Below, piece by piece: positions 1 through 6,240 of a stretch of DNA of 9,940 bases. The stretch spans positions 1 to 9,940 of the forward strand of contig CAJKNS010000072.1 of the NCBI GenBank assembly GCA_905201305.1, given 5' to 3'. Both the position numbers and the translations under genes were made by a program. The notes under the pieces were generated by a model, which was not told the DNA's origin, did not search any database, and was given only the letters and a program-made list of their open reading frames with translations. Position 1 is the first letter of the stretch; every line of letters starts with the position of its first letter. Origin of the DNA: an uncultured Eubacteriales bacterium. Lineage in GTDB: Bacteria; Bacillota; Clostridia; Oscillospirales; Oscillospiraceae.

Positions 1-1052
1 AAGTTCATGCTGCTGGAATCGCCGTCGCCGGTGATGGTAATCGCATCCCCCAGCTTGCCGTTTTCCACCTTGCACAGGGTCGGAGTGCCTTCTCCATCCG
101 CAAAATACTCTGCTACCACGGTGCCGTCGCCGGTGCTGACCAAGTTCATGATCCACTGGTTGTCCATGGCGATGTGCTCCTTCTCAGAGCCGTCCGCACC
201 AAAGCAGTAGATTTTGCTGTCGCCGGCAATATAGAGGTTGCCCTCGCCGTCCTGGGCAACATACTGGGGATAGAACCAATCCTGATCGGCGCTGACAATT
301 TCGGTCAGGTCAATCTCCAGCAGCTGGTTGCCGCTCATGTCATATTTATAGGCGGTATAGGTTTCCTGATCATTGCCTTCCGTGTAGCCTTCGTCAATGG
401 CAGGCTCCTCTGTGGTGCTTGCTTCCGTCTCAGCGGTTTCGTCAATGGGAGCCTCAGCTTCTTCCGCAGGAGCTTCGTCGCCAGCTGCTTCCTCAGCGGG
501 AGCTTCCTCAGCCGGTGCTTCCTCACCTGCCGCTTCCTCCGCAGGCGCTTCCTCGCCGGCAGCTTCCTCTGTGGCCGCTTCTTCCGCGTCTGCACTGGAG
601 GCATCTGCCGTGTCATCCTCATAGCTGCCAAAGACATAGCGGTCAATGATCGTCCAATAGCTGCTTCCATCTGGGCTTACGGTAACCGCCTGAAGGTTTT
701 CACTGGAATTATCATCGCTTTTCAGCGGTGTCATGGGGATTTCCGTCACCTCACCGGTGGTGGGATCTGCCGCATAGAGACGCGCTTCGGATGTCCCCGC
801 TTCATCGTTATAAAACTGACCGGCAAAGTACAGCTTGCCCTGTGCCGTGGAGACATTGCCGCTGTTGATCCAATCCAGCTCCACATCCAGGTCGTGATAA
901 TCGGAGAGATAGCCATAGCCCAGCTCCTGGGCAAGGGTTTTCGTCTCTTTTTTGCTGTCCTTGGAGCCGCCCTTGTCGCCGCAGGCTGCCATGGATAGGC
1001 ACATGGCGCCGGACAGCAGAATTGCTGCCCCTCGTTTCAAATACTTGTTCAT
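1..1052 (-). CDS. Lipoprotein with beta-propeller-like repeats, probable N-terminal part of a sugar-binding ABC component (partial, 3' end outside window)
   Basis: An open frame of 350 codons runs from ATG at 1052 off the left edge with no stop. Residues 1-23 are a lipoprotein signal peptide (basic MNKYLKRG, hydrophobic core) ending in a lipobox LSMAAC, with Cys24 the expected lipidated residue, so the protein should sit on the outer face of the membrane. Residues 60-140 and 232-345 show repeated blades of the type 'GKLYFAGQ', 'GNLYIAGDSKIYCFGADGS' and 'DGTVVAEYF', typical of six- or seven-bladed propellers. They are interrupted by an acidic low-complexity stretch at about 144-230. As last gene after two sugar permeases, and by resemblance to large Clostridia lipoproteins that join a propeller to a solute-binding domain, I infer a substrate-binding component. 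The binding domain itself is not in the window. An extracytoplasmic sensor or stand-alone propeller is possible. Confidence 0.75.
   Translation of the reverse strand, partial: MNKYLKRGAAILLSGAMCLSMAACGDKGGSKDSKKETKTLAQELGYGYLSDYHDLDVELDWINSGNVSTAQGKLYFAGQFYNDEAGTSEARLYAADPTTGEVTEIPMTPLKSDDNSSENLQAVTVSPDGSSYWTIIDRYVFGSYEDDTADASSADAEEAATEEAAGEEAPAEEAAGEEAPAEEAPAEEAAGDEAPAEEAEAPIDETAETEASTTEEPAIDEGYTEGNDQETYTAYKYDMSGNQLLEIDLTEIVSADQDWFYPQYVAQDGEGNLYIAGDSKIYCFGADGSEKEHIAMDNQWIMNLVSTGDGTVVAEYFADGEGTPTLCKVENGKLGDAITITGDGDSSSMN
450..569 (-). repeat. Eight tandem 15-bp units encoding Glu-Glu-Ala-(Pro/Ala)-(Ala/Gly) pentapeptides
   Basis: Within the lipoprotein gene, residues 162-201 are eight consecutive five-residue units: EEAAG, EEAPA, EEAAG, EEAPA, EEAPA, EEAAG, DEAPA, EEAEA. 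The 15-bp DNA units are similar but differ at third positions, so the array is diverged rather than freshly expanded. It lies in a longer acidic spacer (about residues 144-230) between two groups of propeller-like blades. It probably forms a flexible or extended negatively charged loop or stalk. Array length may vary between strains. Confidence 0.85.
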
Positions 1053-1144
1053 AGAACACCTGTTTCCTTTCTGGGGCAGCCGCCCCTGAGAAATTGGGTA
1101 TGTTATCCTGCACATGCAAAAAACGCAGGAAATCCACTGATCGC
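1053..1144 (-). promoter_or_regulatory. Intercistronic leader with two small hairpins before the lipoprotein gene
   Basis: This is the widest gap in the operon (92 bp); other junctions are about 10 to 17 bp or overlap. In the minus-strand RNA it can form a 6-bp stem TCCTGC/GCAGGA (1106-1111 with 1125-1130, 13-base loop) and a GC-rich 5-bp stem GGGGC/GCCCC with loop GGCT (1073-1086). The second lies about 20 bases before the start codon. Neither is followed by a T-run, so neither is a terminator. AGGTG, 4 bases before ATG, may be the ribosome site, with AAAGGA farther upstream. I found no convincing -35/-10 pair. A role in mRNA processing or in raising lipoprotein output over the permeases is inference. 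Confidence 0.35.
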
Positions 1145-2407
1145 TTATTTCCGTCTCCAGCGCCGCTTGCCGGAGGAATAGTCCAGCTCATGATGCTTGA
1201 CCTTTTTCGGCTGCTTCCGGCGCTTTTTTCGGAAGCCCTCCGGCTCCTCGCCCCGAAGCCTTGCCTCATAATTTCTGGCGTTTCTTCGGTCAATGGCGTT
1301 TTCAATGGCAATGGGGATGCTGTAAAGCCCCCAGGTACGCTTCCGGTTCAGCAGGATCAGCCAAATCAGCACGCTGATTCCCACAATCGCCAATAGAATT
1401 GCCTCGGGAATCAGCCGCAGCGCCAGATGATTTTCCGCCAGCTTGGCGGCATTTTCATAGTAGGGATATCCGATGGCTTTGTCGGAAATTCCCCGGGTAG
1501 AGAGATGCCGCAGCACATTCCACCGGCTTTCCAGGGAAAACCGCCCGGCATTGTCGGTATAGGTTGTGTCCTCCGGTACAATTTCCTTGATGACCGATTG
1601 CAGGGTGGACACCGCAAAATTCTTAACCGGCTGTGGCAGCACCATTTCCAAACATGTGTAGCCCACATCGGTTCCAGTGGTTCCAGCAGTTCCACCGGGC
1701 ACCACATCTGCCGAAGCAGCATCCGAATTGTCATCGCTGGGCACGGGGCTTCCGCCGGTTACCCCCGGAGAATCCGCATAGACCCATGCCCGCCGGGTAT
1801 CTTCTGCGGCACGCGCGGTATACTTCCCCTCGGGATAGTCCACCACTGCTGCCACCTGATAGCGCTGTCCGTTCCACTCAAGGAACTGCCCCACCACATC
1901 GTCGGAATAGAACAGGTCCCAGGCGGTCTGACGGTCCAGCACAATCCGGTCATGCATCACATCGTCCTCGGACATATACCAGCCCTTTCGCAGCACCATG
2001 GGATGTATCCGGAAGTAGTCGCCAGTGATCAATGTCAGCTCCACATTGCTGCTGGCAATTCCGTTTTGCAGCTTGACCTGCTGCATCTTGGACGCCGCAT
2101 AGAACCATGGGTAATCCTCAGAGGGAACGCCTGCCGCGCTCAGGGCATTTTCCACTGCCAGCCGAATCGATGGAATCCCCGAATCGGGAATGGCATTGTC
2201 CTCCGGCAGATACACCGACGCCTGGGCATAGGGCTTGTCCTCGGTTTCCCAGCGGACATAGGCAGTCTGATCCGTCAGCGCGCTGACTACCTTCTGATCT
2301 CCCCGGCACAGCCCATGCCATACCCCAAGGCAAATCAGCACGATGAGCCCCCACAGGAGCCATTTCCATCGCCGGAGCAGCCATCGAAGCACTTGTTTTA
2401 CCCGCAA
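1145..2407 (-). CDS. Two-helix membrane protein with a MacB periplasmic-core-like extracellular domain
   Basis: With the TTG start at 2407 the product is 420 residues. It has a basic N-terminus and TM helix (about 14-34), an extracellular domain (about 35-330), a second TM helix (about 334-354) and a strongly basic cytoplasmic tail (355-420, with KKRRKQPKKVK). Residues 122-191 carry the pattern of the MacB periplasmic core domain (MacB_PCD) of ABC permeases: 'TGDYF' then 'GWYMSEDDV', 'RIVLDRQTAWDLF', 'VVGQFLEWNGQRYQVAAVVDY'. A Ser/Gly/Asp-rich linker occupies 212-248. Real MacB/FtsX permeases have four helices; the two central ones of the FtsX part are missing, so transport by itself is unlikely. 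It follows the MFP-like gene by 10 bp, which mirrors MacA-MacB pairing. The longer frame, open to 2536, overlaps the upstream gene; GTG 2416 and ATG 2449 are alternative starts with weaker ribosome sites. Function unknown. Confidence 0.75.
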   Translation of the reverse strand: MRVKQVLRWLLRRWKWLLWGLIVLICLGVWHGLCRGDQKVVSALTDQTAYVRWETEDKPYAQASVYLPEDNAIPDSGIPSIRLAVENALSAAGVPSEDYPWFYAASKMQQVKLQNGIASSNVELTLITGDYFRIHPMVLRKGWYMSEDDVMHDRIVLDRQTAWDLFYSDDVVGQFLEWNGQRYQVAAVVDYPEGKYTARAAEDTRRAWVYADSPGVTGGSPVPSDDNSDAASADVVPGGTAGTTGTDVGYTCLEMVLPQPVKNFAVSTLQSVIKEIVPEDTTYTDNAGRFSLESRWNVLRHLSTRGISDKAIGYPYYENAAKLAENHLALRLIPEAILLAIVGISVLIWLILLNRKRTWGLYSIPIAIENAIDRRNARNYEARLRGEEPEGFRKKRRKQPKKVKHHELDYSSGKRRWRRK

Positions 2408-2419
2408 ATGCCTCACCTC
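2405..2419 (-). promoter_or_regulatory. Ribosome site favouring the TTG start at 2407
   Basis: Minus-strand GAGGTGAGGCAT precedes TTG at 2407-2405. AGGTGA (2418-2413) gives a 5-base spacer. The core overlaps the TGA stop of the upstream gene (2420-2418), so the two genes are likely translationally coupled. GTG at 2416 falls inside this ribosome site and is therefore less likely to be the start. Confidence 0.5.
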
Positions 2420-4133
2420 ACTCTGCCATCCGCACCTGGGTTCCCACATCCAGGGGTACGGTTGCCGTGGTAATGACAAAATCATCGGCGGAAAGCTCTC
2501 CGGATACGGCACTGTTGTTGTCGTCCGATGCCACAATGGTCACGGTCTTTTTCCGCACCGAATACCGGTTGCCCAGCGGACTGGACTTCACCTGAACGGT
2601 GTAGACAAAGCTGCCGTTGGCATCGGTATGAATTGCCGCGCTGGGAATCACCAGGTCATAGCTGGAGTTCTTATCGCCCACGGAGAAGCTGAGACTCTGC
2701 CCCACGCTGACATCCTCGCCGGTGACCGCGAAGGTCAGCACCCGGCTGTTGGCAGGATCGTTTTTGTCGGAGGTGATGGATGTCAGGGTCATGGTAATAC
2801 CGCTGTCCCAGAGGTTGGTGATCTCCGCCCGAAGTCCCTCCTTCAGGGTCCGCGCCTGATCCTTGGTGACAGTTGCCTTCAGGGTATAGCCCTTTTCCGT
2901 CATCTCCACCACCATCAAAGGCGTATCGGCGGTGGTGGTATCTCCGGCTGCCACATTGACCTCCGTTACCACACCGGCATAGCGGCTTTTGATATTCGCC
3001 GCAGAGGTTTTCTCCTCCAGCGCCTTGACCTTTTCCTCGGCGTCCTTCACCTCTTGCTCCTTGGCAGCCAGATCCAGCTTGGCAACGGAATCGTTATAGG
3101 CGTTGGTATCCTCGGTGTCCTTTGCTGTTGCCTGTAGGGTTGCCAGATTGTCCTTGGCACTCTGGAGGGCAGCTTGTGCATCCGAAGCAGAAGCGGGACC
3201 AGTGTAGTTGGCTTTAAAGTCATCCAACGCGTTTTGTGCAGAGGTAAGTGCTGCATTAGCGCTTGCCAGCTCATTTCCTGCATCTAGTGTTGTTTGGTCT
3301 GCCGCTGCTTTTTGCTGGTTTAAGGATGCAGTCTGTGGTGCAATCTGCTCATCATAGATTCTTTGTTCTTCATCTTGCGCCGCAATAAAGTCGCTGTACT
3401 CCGCCGAATCCTCTCCGCCGCCCTTTTCTCCGTACAAAACCTGATAGCGTTCCTTCTTTTCTTCTGTATCATTTTTTGCACGGACATATTCCAAATTACT
3501 ATTCTCGATACTACTAATCCGATTTTCTAGAGCCTTTGATAGATTTTCTGCATCCGTTTGCTTCTTTGTCGTGCTATTTACACTACTCTGAGCCGAACTA
3601 AGTTGACTCTGATACCACTTGAGGTCGCTCTCATATTTCTGGGCATTTGCCAAATCCGTCTCCGCCTTGCTTACCGCCGCCTGCGCCTGAGCCAGACTTG
3701 CCGCCTGCGCAGCAGCGCCCTCCTCATTCTTCGGCAGCTGGAGCTTTTCATATTCCAGCTTCACATTGGCAAGATTCGTGCGGGCATCCTGGAGCTCCTG
3801 ACTTTCCGTGGCATCCAGGGTCAAAAGCGTATCTCCCGCTGCAATGGTGTCGCCCTTTTTCACGTTCACTGCCGCAACGGTTCTTGTCTCCTGCACCGTA
3901 ACGTTATAGCTCTGGGCGGATTCCACTGTGCCGGTTCCGCGGATTTTCGTGGTCAGGGTAGTGGACTGGGGATACTGCGCCGCCACCTCCGGCAGAGAAT
4001 AGTTCATAATCGTATTGGAAAAGAAGGTCAGTACCAGCAGCACCGCCAGAAAAATGATGATCGCATTTTTCACCCAGTCCCGCTTGCCGCGCTTTTTTCT
4101 GCGCCGTCCTTCCGTTGACAGTTCGTTTGTCAT
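2418..4133 (-). CDS. HlyD/MFP-family membrane-fusion (periplasmic adaptor-like) protein with long coiled coil
   Basis: The product is 571 residues from ATG 4133. It has a basic cytoplasmic start (RRRKKRGKR), one TM helix (about 22-43) and the first half of a lipoyl/barrel-sandwich domain (60-110, with 'GTGTVESAQSYNV' and 'VKKGDTIAAGDTLLTLD'). Next come about 270 residues of Ala/Glu/Gln-rich coiled coil (111-378), the second lipoyl half (379-410, 'SRYAGVVTEVNVAAGD'), a beta-barrel (about 415-490) and a membrane-proximal domain ('VIPSAAIHTDANGSFVYTV'). This is the MFP order, but the hairpin is longer than MacA's. In diderms such proteins link an inner-membrane pump to an outer-membrane channel. 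In Gram-positives they serve ABC exporters or act as extracellular scaffolds. The neighbouring transporter genes here are importer-type, which is unusual. DNA encoding the middle of the coiled coil (about 3240-3640) is AT-rich compared with both flanks. The upstream GTG at 4142 is an alternative start. Confidence 0.88.
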   Translation of the reverse strand: MTNELSTEGRRRKKRGKRDWVKNAIIIFLAVLLVLTFFSNTIMNYSLPEVAAQYPQSTTLTTKIRGTGTVESAQSYNVTVQETRTVAAVNVKKGDTIAAGDTLLTLDATESQELQDARTNLANVKLEYEKLQLPKNEEGAAAQAASLAQAQAAVSKAETDLANAQKYESDLKWYQSQLSSAQSSVNSTTKKQTDAENLSKALENRISSIENSNLEYVRAKNDTEEKKERYQVLYGEKGGGEDSAEYSDFIAAQDEEQRIYDEQIAPQTASLNQQKAAADQTTLDAGNELASANAALTSAQNALDDFKANYTGPASASDAQAALQSAKDNLATLQATAKDTEDTNAYNDSVAKLDLAAKEQEVKDAEEKVKALEEKTSAANIKSRYAGVVTEVNVAAGDTTTADTPLMVVEMTEKGYTLKATVTKDQARTLKEGLRAEITNLWDSGITMTLTSITSDKNDPANSRVLTFAVTGEDVSVGQSLSFSVGDKNSSYDLVIPSAAIHTDANGSFVYTVQVKSSPLGNRYSVRKKTVTIVASDDNNSAVSGELSADDFVITTATVPLDVGTQVRMAE

Positions 4134-4150
4134 GGCTTCCACCTCTCTCT
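4131..4150 (-). promoter_or_regulatory. Ribosome site deciding the MFP start (ATG 4133)
   Basis: Just after the permease stop codon (4153-4151) the minus strand reads AGAGAGAGGTGGAAGCC and then ATG at 4133-4131. AGGTGG (4144-4139) has a 5-base spacer to this ATG. The in-frame GTG at 4142, which gives a product three residues longer, lies inside the ribosome site, so ATG is preferred. Confidence 0.6.
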
Positions 4151-5107
4151 TTATCCCTTAATGCCGCCGGAGTAGGTAATGCCCTCCTCCAGATATTCTT
4201 CACCCCACAGGAACATCAGCAGGGTCGGCACCATATAGATCACAGCCACCGCGAAGGCAACTCCCACCTCGCCGCTGTTGATTTCACTGAGGAATACGCT
4301 CAGCGGATACTTCTCCTGATCGGTAAACAGGATCAGGGGCTGCTCCACCATATTCCAGTAGTCGATGAACACCAGCATTGCCACGCTGACCAGTGCGTTT
4401 TTGCACATGGGCAGGCACACTCTGGAGAAAACCTGCCATTCTCCCGCGCCGTCCAGCTGCGCCGCTTCAATATAGGACTTGGGAATCCGGCGCATATTTT
4501 TTGTCAGCAAAAATACGCTGAACGGAGCAAAAATACCCGGCAGAATAATCGCCCAGTTGGTGTCCAGCAGTCCCAGCCACTTGGATACCAGATAGTTGGG
4601 CACCAGCGTTACCTGATAGGGCATAAGCATCAGAATAATATAGCCGAAAAACACCATTTCCCGGACTTTTCCCCGATATCGGGAAAATCCATAGGACGCC
4701 AGCGACGCCAGCGCCACCTGAAAAATCACAATGGGCACCGTTAAAATCACGGAGTTCCAGAATTTCAGCAGATAGGCGGGACTGTTGAACAGCACCGTCC
4801 AATACTGCTTGAACGACACCATATCCGGGATAAATTTCAGGTTGACCTGCTTGGAAATATAGCTGGTCACTGCCTGATTGCTGCTGCCGCTTTGGTTCCC
4901 GGTGCTGGCATTGCCGAACACTGCGCCATAGTTGGCGGTAATTTCGTCCTGGGTCATAAAGGAATTGGTAATGGTCAGGACAATGGGCGTTAGAAACAGC
5001 AGCGCCATACTCAGTGCAATCACCGTCAGCAGAATGCGAACCGCCCGCTTTCTCCGCCGGTAGTAGCCCTGCCTGTGGGTTTTCGGATGCTTTGGAACTC
5101 GGCTCAT
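4151..5107 (-). CDS. Carbohydrate ABC transporter permease (MalG/CUT1-like)
   Basis: A 318-residue membrane protein of the binding-protein-dependent transport inner-membrane family (MalG-type, CUT1 sugar importers). About six TM helices are visible (24-47, 112-140, 150-172, 185-203, 238-256, 283-303). The cytoplasmic EAA loop that docks the ATPase is intact: 'EAAQLDGAG' at 214-222 followed by 'LP' at 232-233. The C-terminus ends GGIKG, close to the GAVKG-type end of MalG relatives. An extracellular loop between TM1 and TM2 (about 51-108) carries a Ser/Asn/Gly-rich insert and then 'LKFIPDMVSFKQYWTVLF', a stretch common in Clostridia sugar permeases. ATG at 5107 overlaps the previous gene's TGA by 4 bases, so the two permeases are probably made in equal amounts as a heterodimer. 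GGAGGAGG lies just before the start. Substrate cannot be read from sequence. Confidence 0.93.
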   Translation of the reverse strand: MSRVPKHPKTHRQGYYRRRKRAVRILLTVIALSMALLFLTPIVLTITNSFMTQDEITANYGAVFGNASTGNQSGSSNQAVTSYISKQVNLKFIPDMVSFKQYWTVLFNSPAYLLKFWNSVILTVPIVIFQVALASLASYGFSRYRGKVREMVFFGYIILMLMPYQVTLVPNYLVSKWLGLLDTNWAIILPGIFAPFSVFLLTKNMRRIPKSYIEAAQLDGAGEWQVFSRVCLPMCKNALVSVAMLVFIDYWNMVEQPLILFTDQEKYPLSVFLSEINSGEVGVAFAVAVIYMVPTLLMFLWGEEYLEEGITYSGGIKG

Positions 5108-6033
5108 TCCTCCTCCACATCCTTTCCCAGCTGATTATCCACCAGAAATAGCAGACCGATCACCAGCACCATCACGGCTGCCATCACCAGCGCCGCAGAG
5201 GATAGCTTTTGATAGTCCATGCTCTCAAATGTGTTGTTCATAAAGTGCTGCAATAAGTATAGCCCATCATAGGGGTACTTTCCGGTGAGCAGATAGACCT
5301 CCCGGAAGATTTTCATGGAGTTAATCAGGCTGAGAATCGTCACAAACAGGATTGTGGGGAAAATGTACCGGAGCTTGATCTGGAAAAAGATCCGCGCGGA
5401 GCTTGCACCCTCCAGCATCGCCATCTCCTGAATATCCGTTGGCACGTTGGACAGCGCCGCCAAAAACAGGATCATGTCGTAGCCCACGTTCTTCCACAAA
5501 AACAGCAGGATGACCACATAGCGGTTGAACTCCGATTTCATCCAGTCGATTTTTTCCACGCCAAAGTGCGCAAGAAAATCGTTCAGTGCGCCGTTGTTGC
5601 TGAAAATAACCTGCCAAATCAGCACGATGGATGCCACCGGCACCATCAACGGCGACAGCATAAACGTCCGAATCTGGCTTCGCAGGGGAATCTTCTGACT
5701 GAGCATACACGCCAGCAGCAGCGGACCCACAACCGCCGAAGGAACGGAAATCAGCGAGAAAATCGCCGTGTTCTTTGCCGCCAGTCGAAAGGACTGGTTC
5801 TGAAACAGATTCCGGAAGTTGTCAAAGCCCACGAACTCATGGAGCACCGGATTGTTCACAAAGGCGTAGTAAATCACCACAAAAAAGGGGAGCACAAAGA
5901 AAACCAGAATGCCCAGCAGGCTGGGGGATACAAAGGCAAGACTCACCAGACGCTCCCGCCGCTTTTCCCGGCGTTCTGCCGGCGTTAAATGGGCATTTCG
6001 CTCCCTCCGCGATGCTCTCTGGCGTTTTTTCAC
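5104..6033 (-). CDS. Sugar ABC transporter permease (MalF/LacF/UgpA-like, CUT1)
   Basis: The product is 309 residues from a GTG start at 6033. The next Met is residue 124, so no later start is credible. A long basic N-terminus (1-28) precedes six TM helices (about 31-58, 86-112, 122-145, 171-194, 227-247, 278-298). 'FVGFDNFRNLF' at 67-77 is the usual MalF/UgpA-type motif after TM1. The EAA loop at about 200-226 reads 'EMAMLEGASSARIFFQIKLR', with the middle Ala of EAA replaced by Met but the Gly and overall spacing kept. It heads the operon, and pairs with the next gene by a 4-base ATGA overlap. It probably needs an ATPase encoded elsewhere (Gram-positive CUT1 systems often share MsmX-type ATPases) and the lipoprotein encoded downstream. 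The ribosome site contains a run of seven G. Confidence 0.93.
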   Translation of the reverse strand: MKKRQRASRRERNAHLTPAERREKRRERLVSLAFVSPSLLGILVFFVLPFFVVIYYAFVNNPVLHEFVGFDNFRNLFQNQSFRLAAKNTAIFSLISVPSAVVGPLLLACMLSQKIPLRSQIRTFMLSPLMVPVASIVLIWQVIFSNNGALNDFLAHFGVEKIDWMKSEFNRYVVILLFLWKNVGYDMILFLAALSNVPTDIQEMAMLEGASSARIFFQIKLRYIFPTILFVTILSLINSMKIFREVYLLTGKYPYDGLYLLQHFMNNTFESMDYQKLSSAALVMAAVMVLVIGLLFLVDNQLGKDVEEE

Positions 6034-6040
6034 GGTCCCA

Positions 6041-6050
6041 CCCCCCCTTT
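6041..6050 (-). promoter_or_regulatory. Ribosome site with a seven-G run for the first permease gene
   Basis: The minus strand reads AAAGGGGGGG (6050-6041) then TGGGACC and GTG (6033-6031). The G-run is the only good ribosome site, 7 bases from the start. A homopolymer of seven G could change length by replication slippage and so alter spacing. Confidence 0.5.
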
Positions 6051-6100
6051 CTCGTTTTCTTTCTATATAGACGTGCGTTTTCCCCCTGGGGTTTCACCTG

Positions 6101-6131
6101 CGGCAAAAATATCTTCACTTTATTTTCGCCG
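6101..6131 (-). promoter_or_regulatory. 11-bp hairpin in the 5' leader of the transporter operon
   Basis: In the leader RNA, CGGCGAAAATA (6131-6121) pairs with TATTTTTGCCG (6111-6101) around a 9-base loop. Ten pairs are Watson-Crick and one is a G-U wobble. It sits between the predicted start of transcription and the ribosome site. It is not followed by a T-run, so it is not a standard terminator; an mRNA-stabilising or protein-binding leader element is possible. I recognise no riboswitch class. Confidence 0.45.
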
Positions 6132-6134
6132 GAG

Positions 6135-6154
6135 ACTGTGTCCGCACTGTGTCC
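6135..6154. repeat. Two direct copies of ACTGTGTCC one helical turn apart
   Basis: ACTGTGTCC occurs at 6135-6143 and again at 6146-6154, 11 bp start to start, so both copies face the same side of the helix. They lie just downstream of the operator palindrome and the predicted start of transcription. The spacing suits a dimeric or cooperative regulator, but no known regulator is assigned. Confidence 0.45.
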
Positions 6155-6157
6155 AAC

Positions 6158-6178
6158 TGTACTAATCACGTTAGTACA
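6158..6178. promoter_or_regulatory. Perfect 8-bp inverted repeat operator at the operon transcription start
   Basis: TGTACTAA (6158-6165) and TTAGTACA (6171-6178) are perfect reverse complements separated by 5 bases. The repeat abuts the -10 hexamer and covers the expected start of transcription near 6172. A repressor bound here would block RNA polymerase. The arm resembles sites of sugar-responsive GntR- or LacI-type repressors in general style, for example the TTGTAC core of AraR sites, but the cognate regulator is not in the window and the assignment is inference. Confidence 0.65.
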
Positions 6179-6207
6179 ATTATAGCATAGCACCGGCTTG
6201 GGCACAA
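6179..6207 (-). promoter_or_regulatory. Sigma-A-type promoter of the transporter operon
   Basis: On the minus strand, TTGTGC (6207-6202, weak -35) is separated by exactly 17 bases from a perfect TATAAT (-10, 6184-6179). Transcription would begin near 6172 and leave a leader of about 139 bases before the GTG at 6033. The weak -35 lies inside an imperfect inverted repeat (6193-6213), which suggests an activator or a second regulator. Confidence 0.75.
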
Positions 6208-6240
6208 GTCCGGCAAGATTAAGGTTTCCTTAAAGGTTAT

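Noticed and set aside
450..569. CRISPR-like array
   Set aside because: The units are 15-bp coding repeats without unique spacers, in frame within a gene.
174..998. Plus-strand open frame of 274 codons with Phe/Leu/Ser-rich repeats
   Set aside because: Antisense shadow of the acidic repeat and propeller region of the lipoprotein; the apparent repeats are the pentapeptide array read backwards.
1090..1144. Possible internal promoter before the lipoprotein gene (GATAAC as -10)
   Set aside because: No acceptable -35 at 16-18 bases, so it is not better than chance.
1427..2473. Plus-strand open frame of 348 codons
   Set aside because: Antisense to the MacB-like gene; no domain, no ribosome site that fits the local operon.
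2408..2536. N-terminal extension of the MacB-like protein back to 2536
   Set aside because: It lies within the MFP gene in another frame, has no ribosome site and has an unlikely Trp/Pro-rich sequence; the TTG at 2407 gives a normal basic start before the TM helix.
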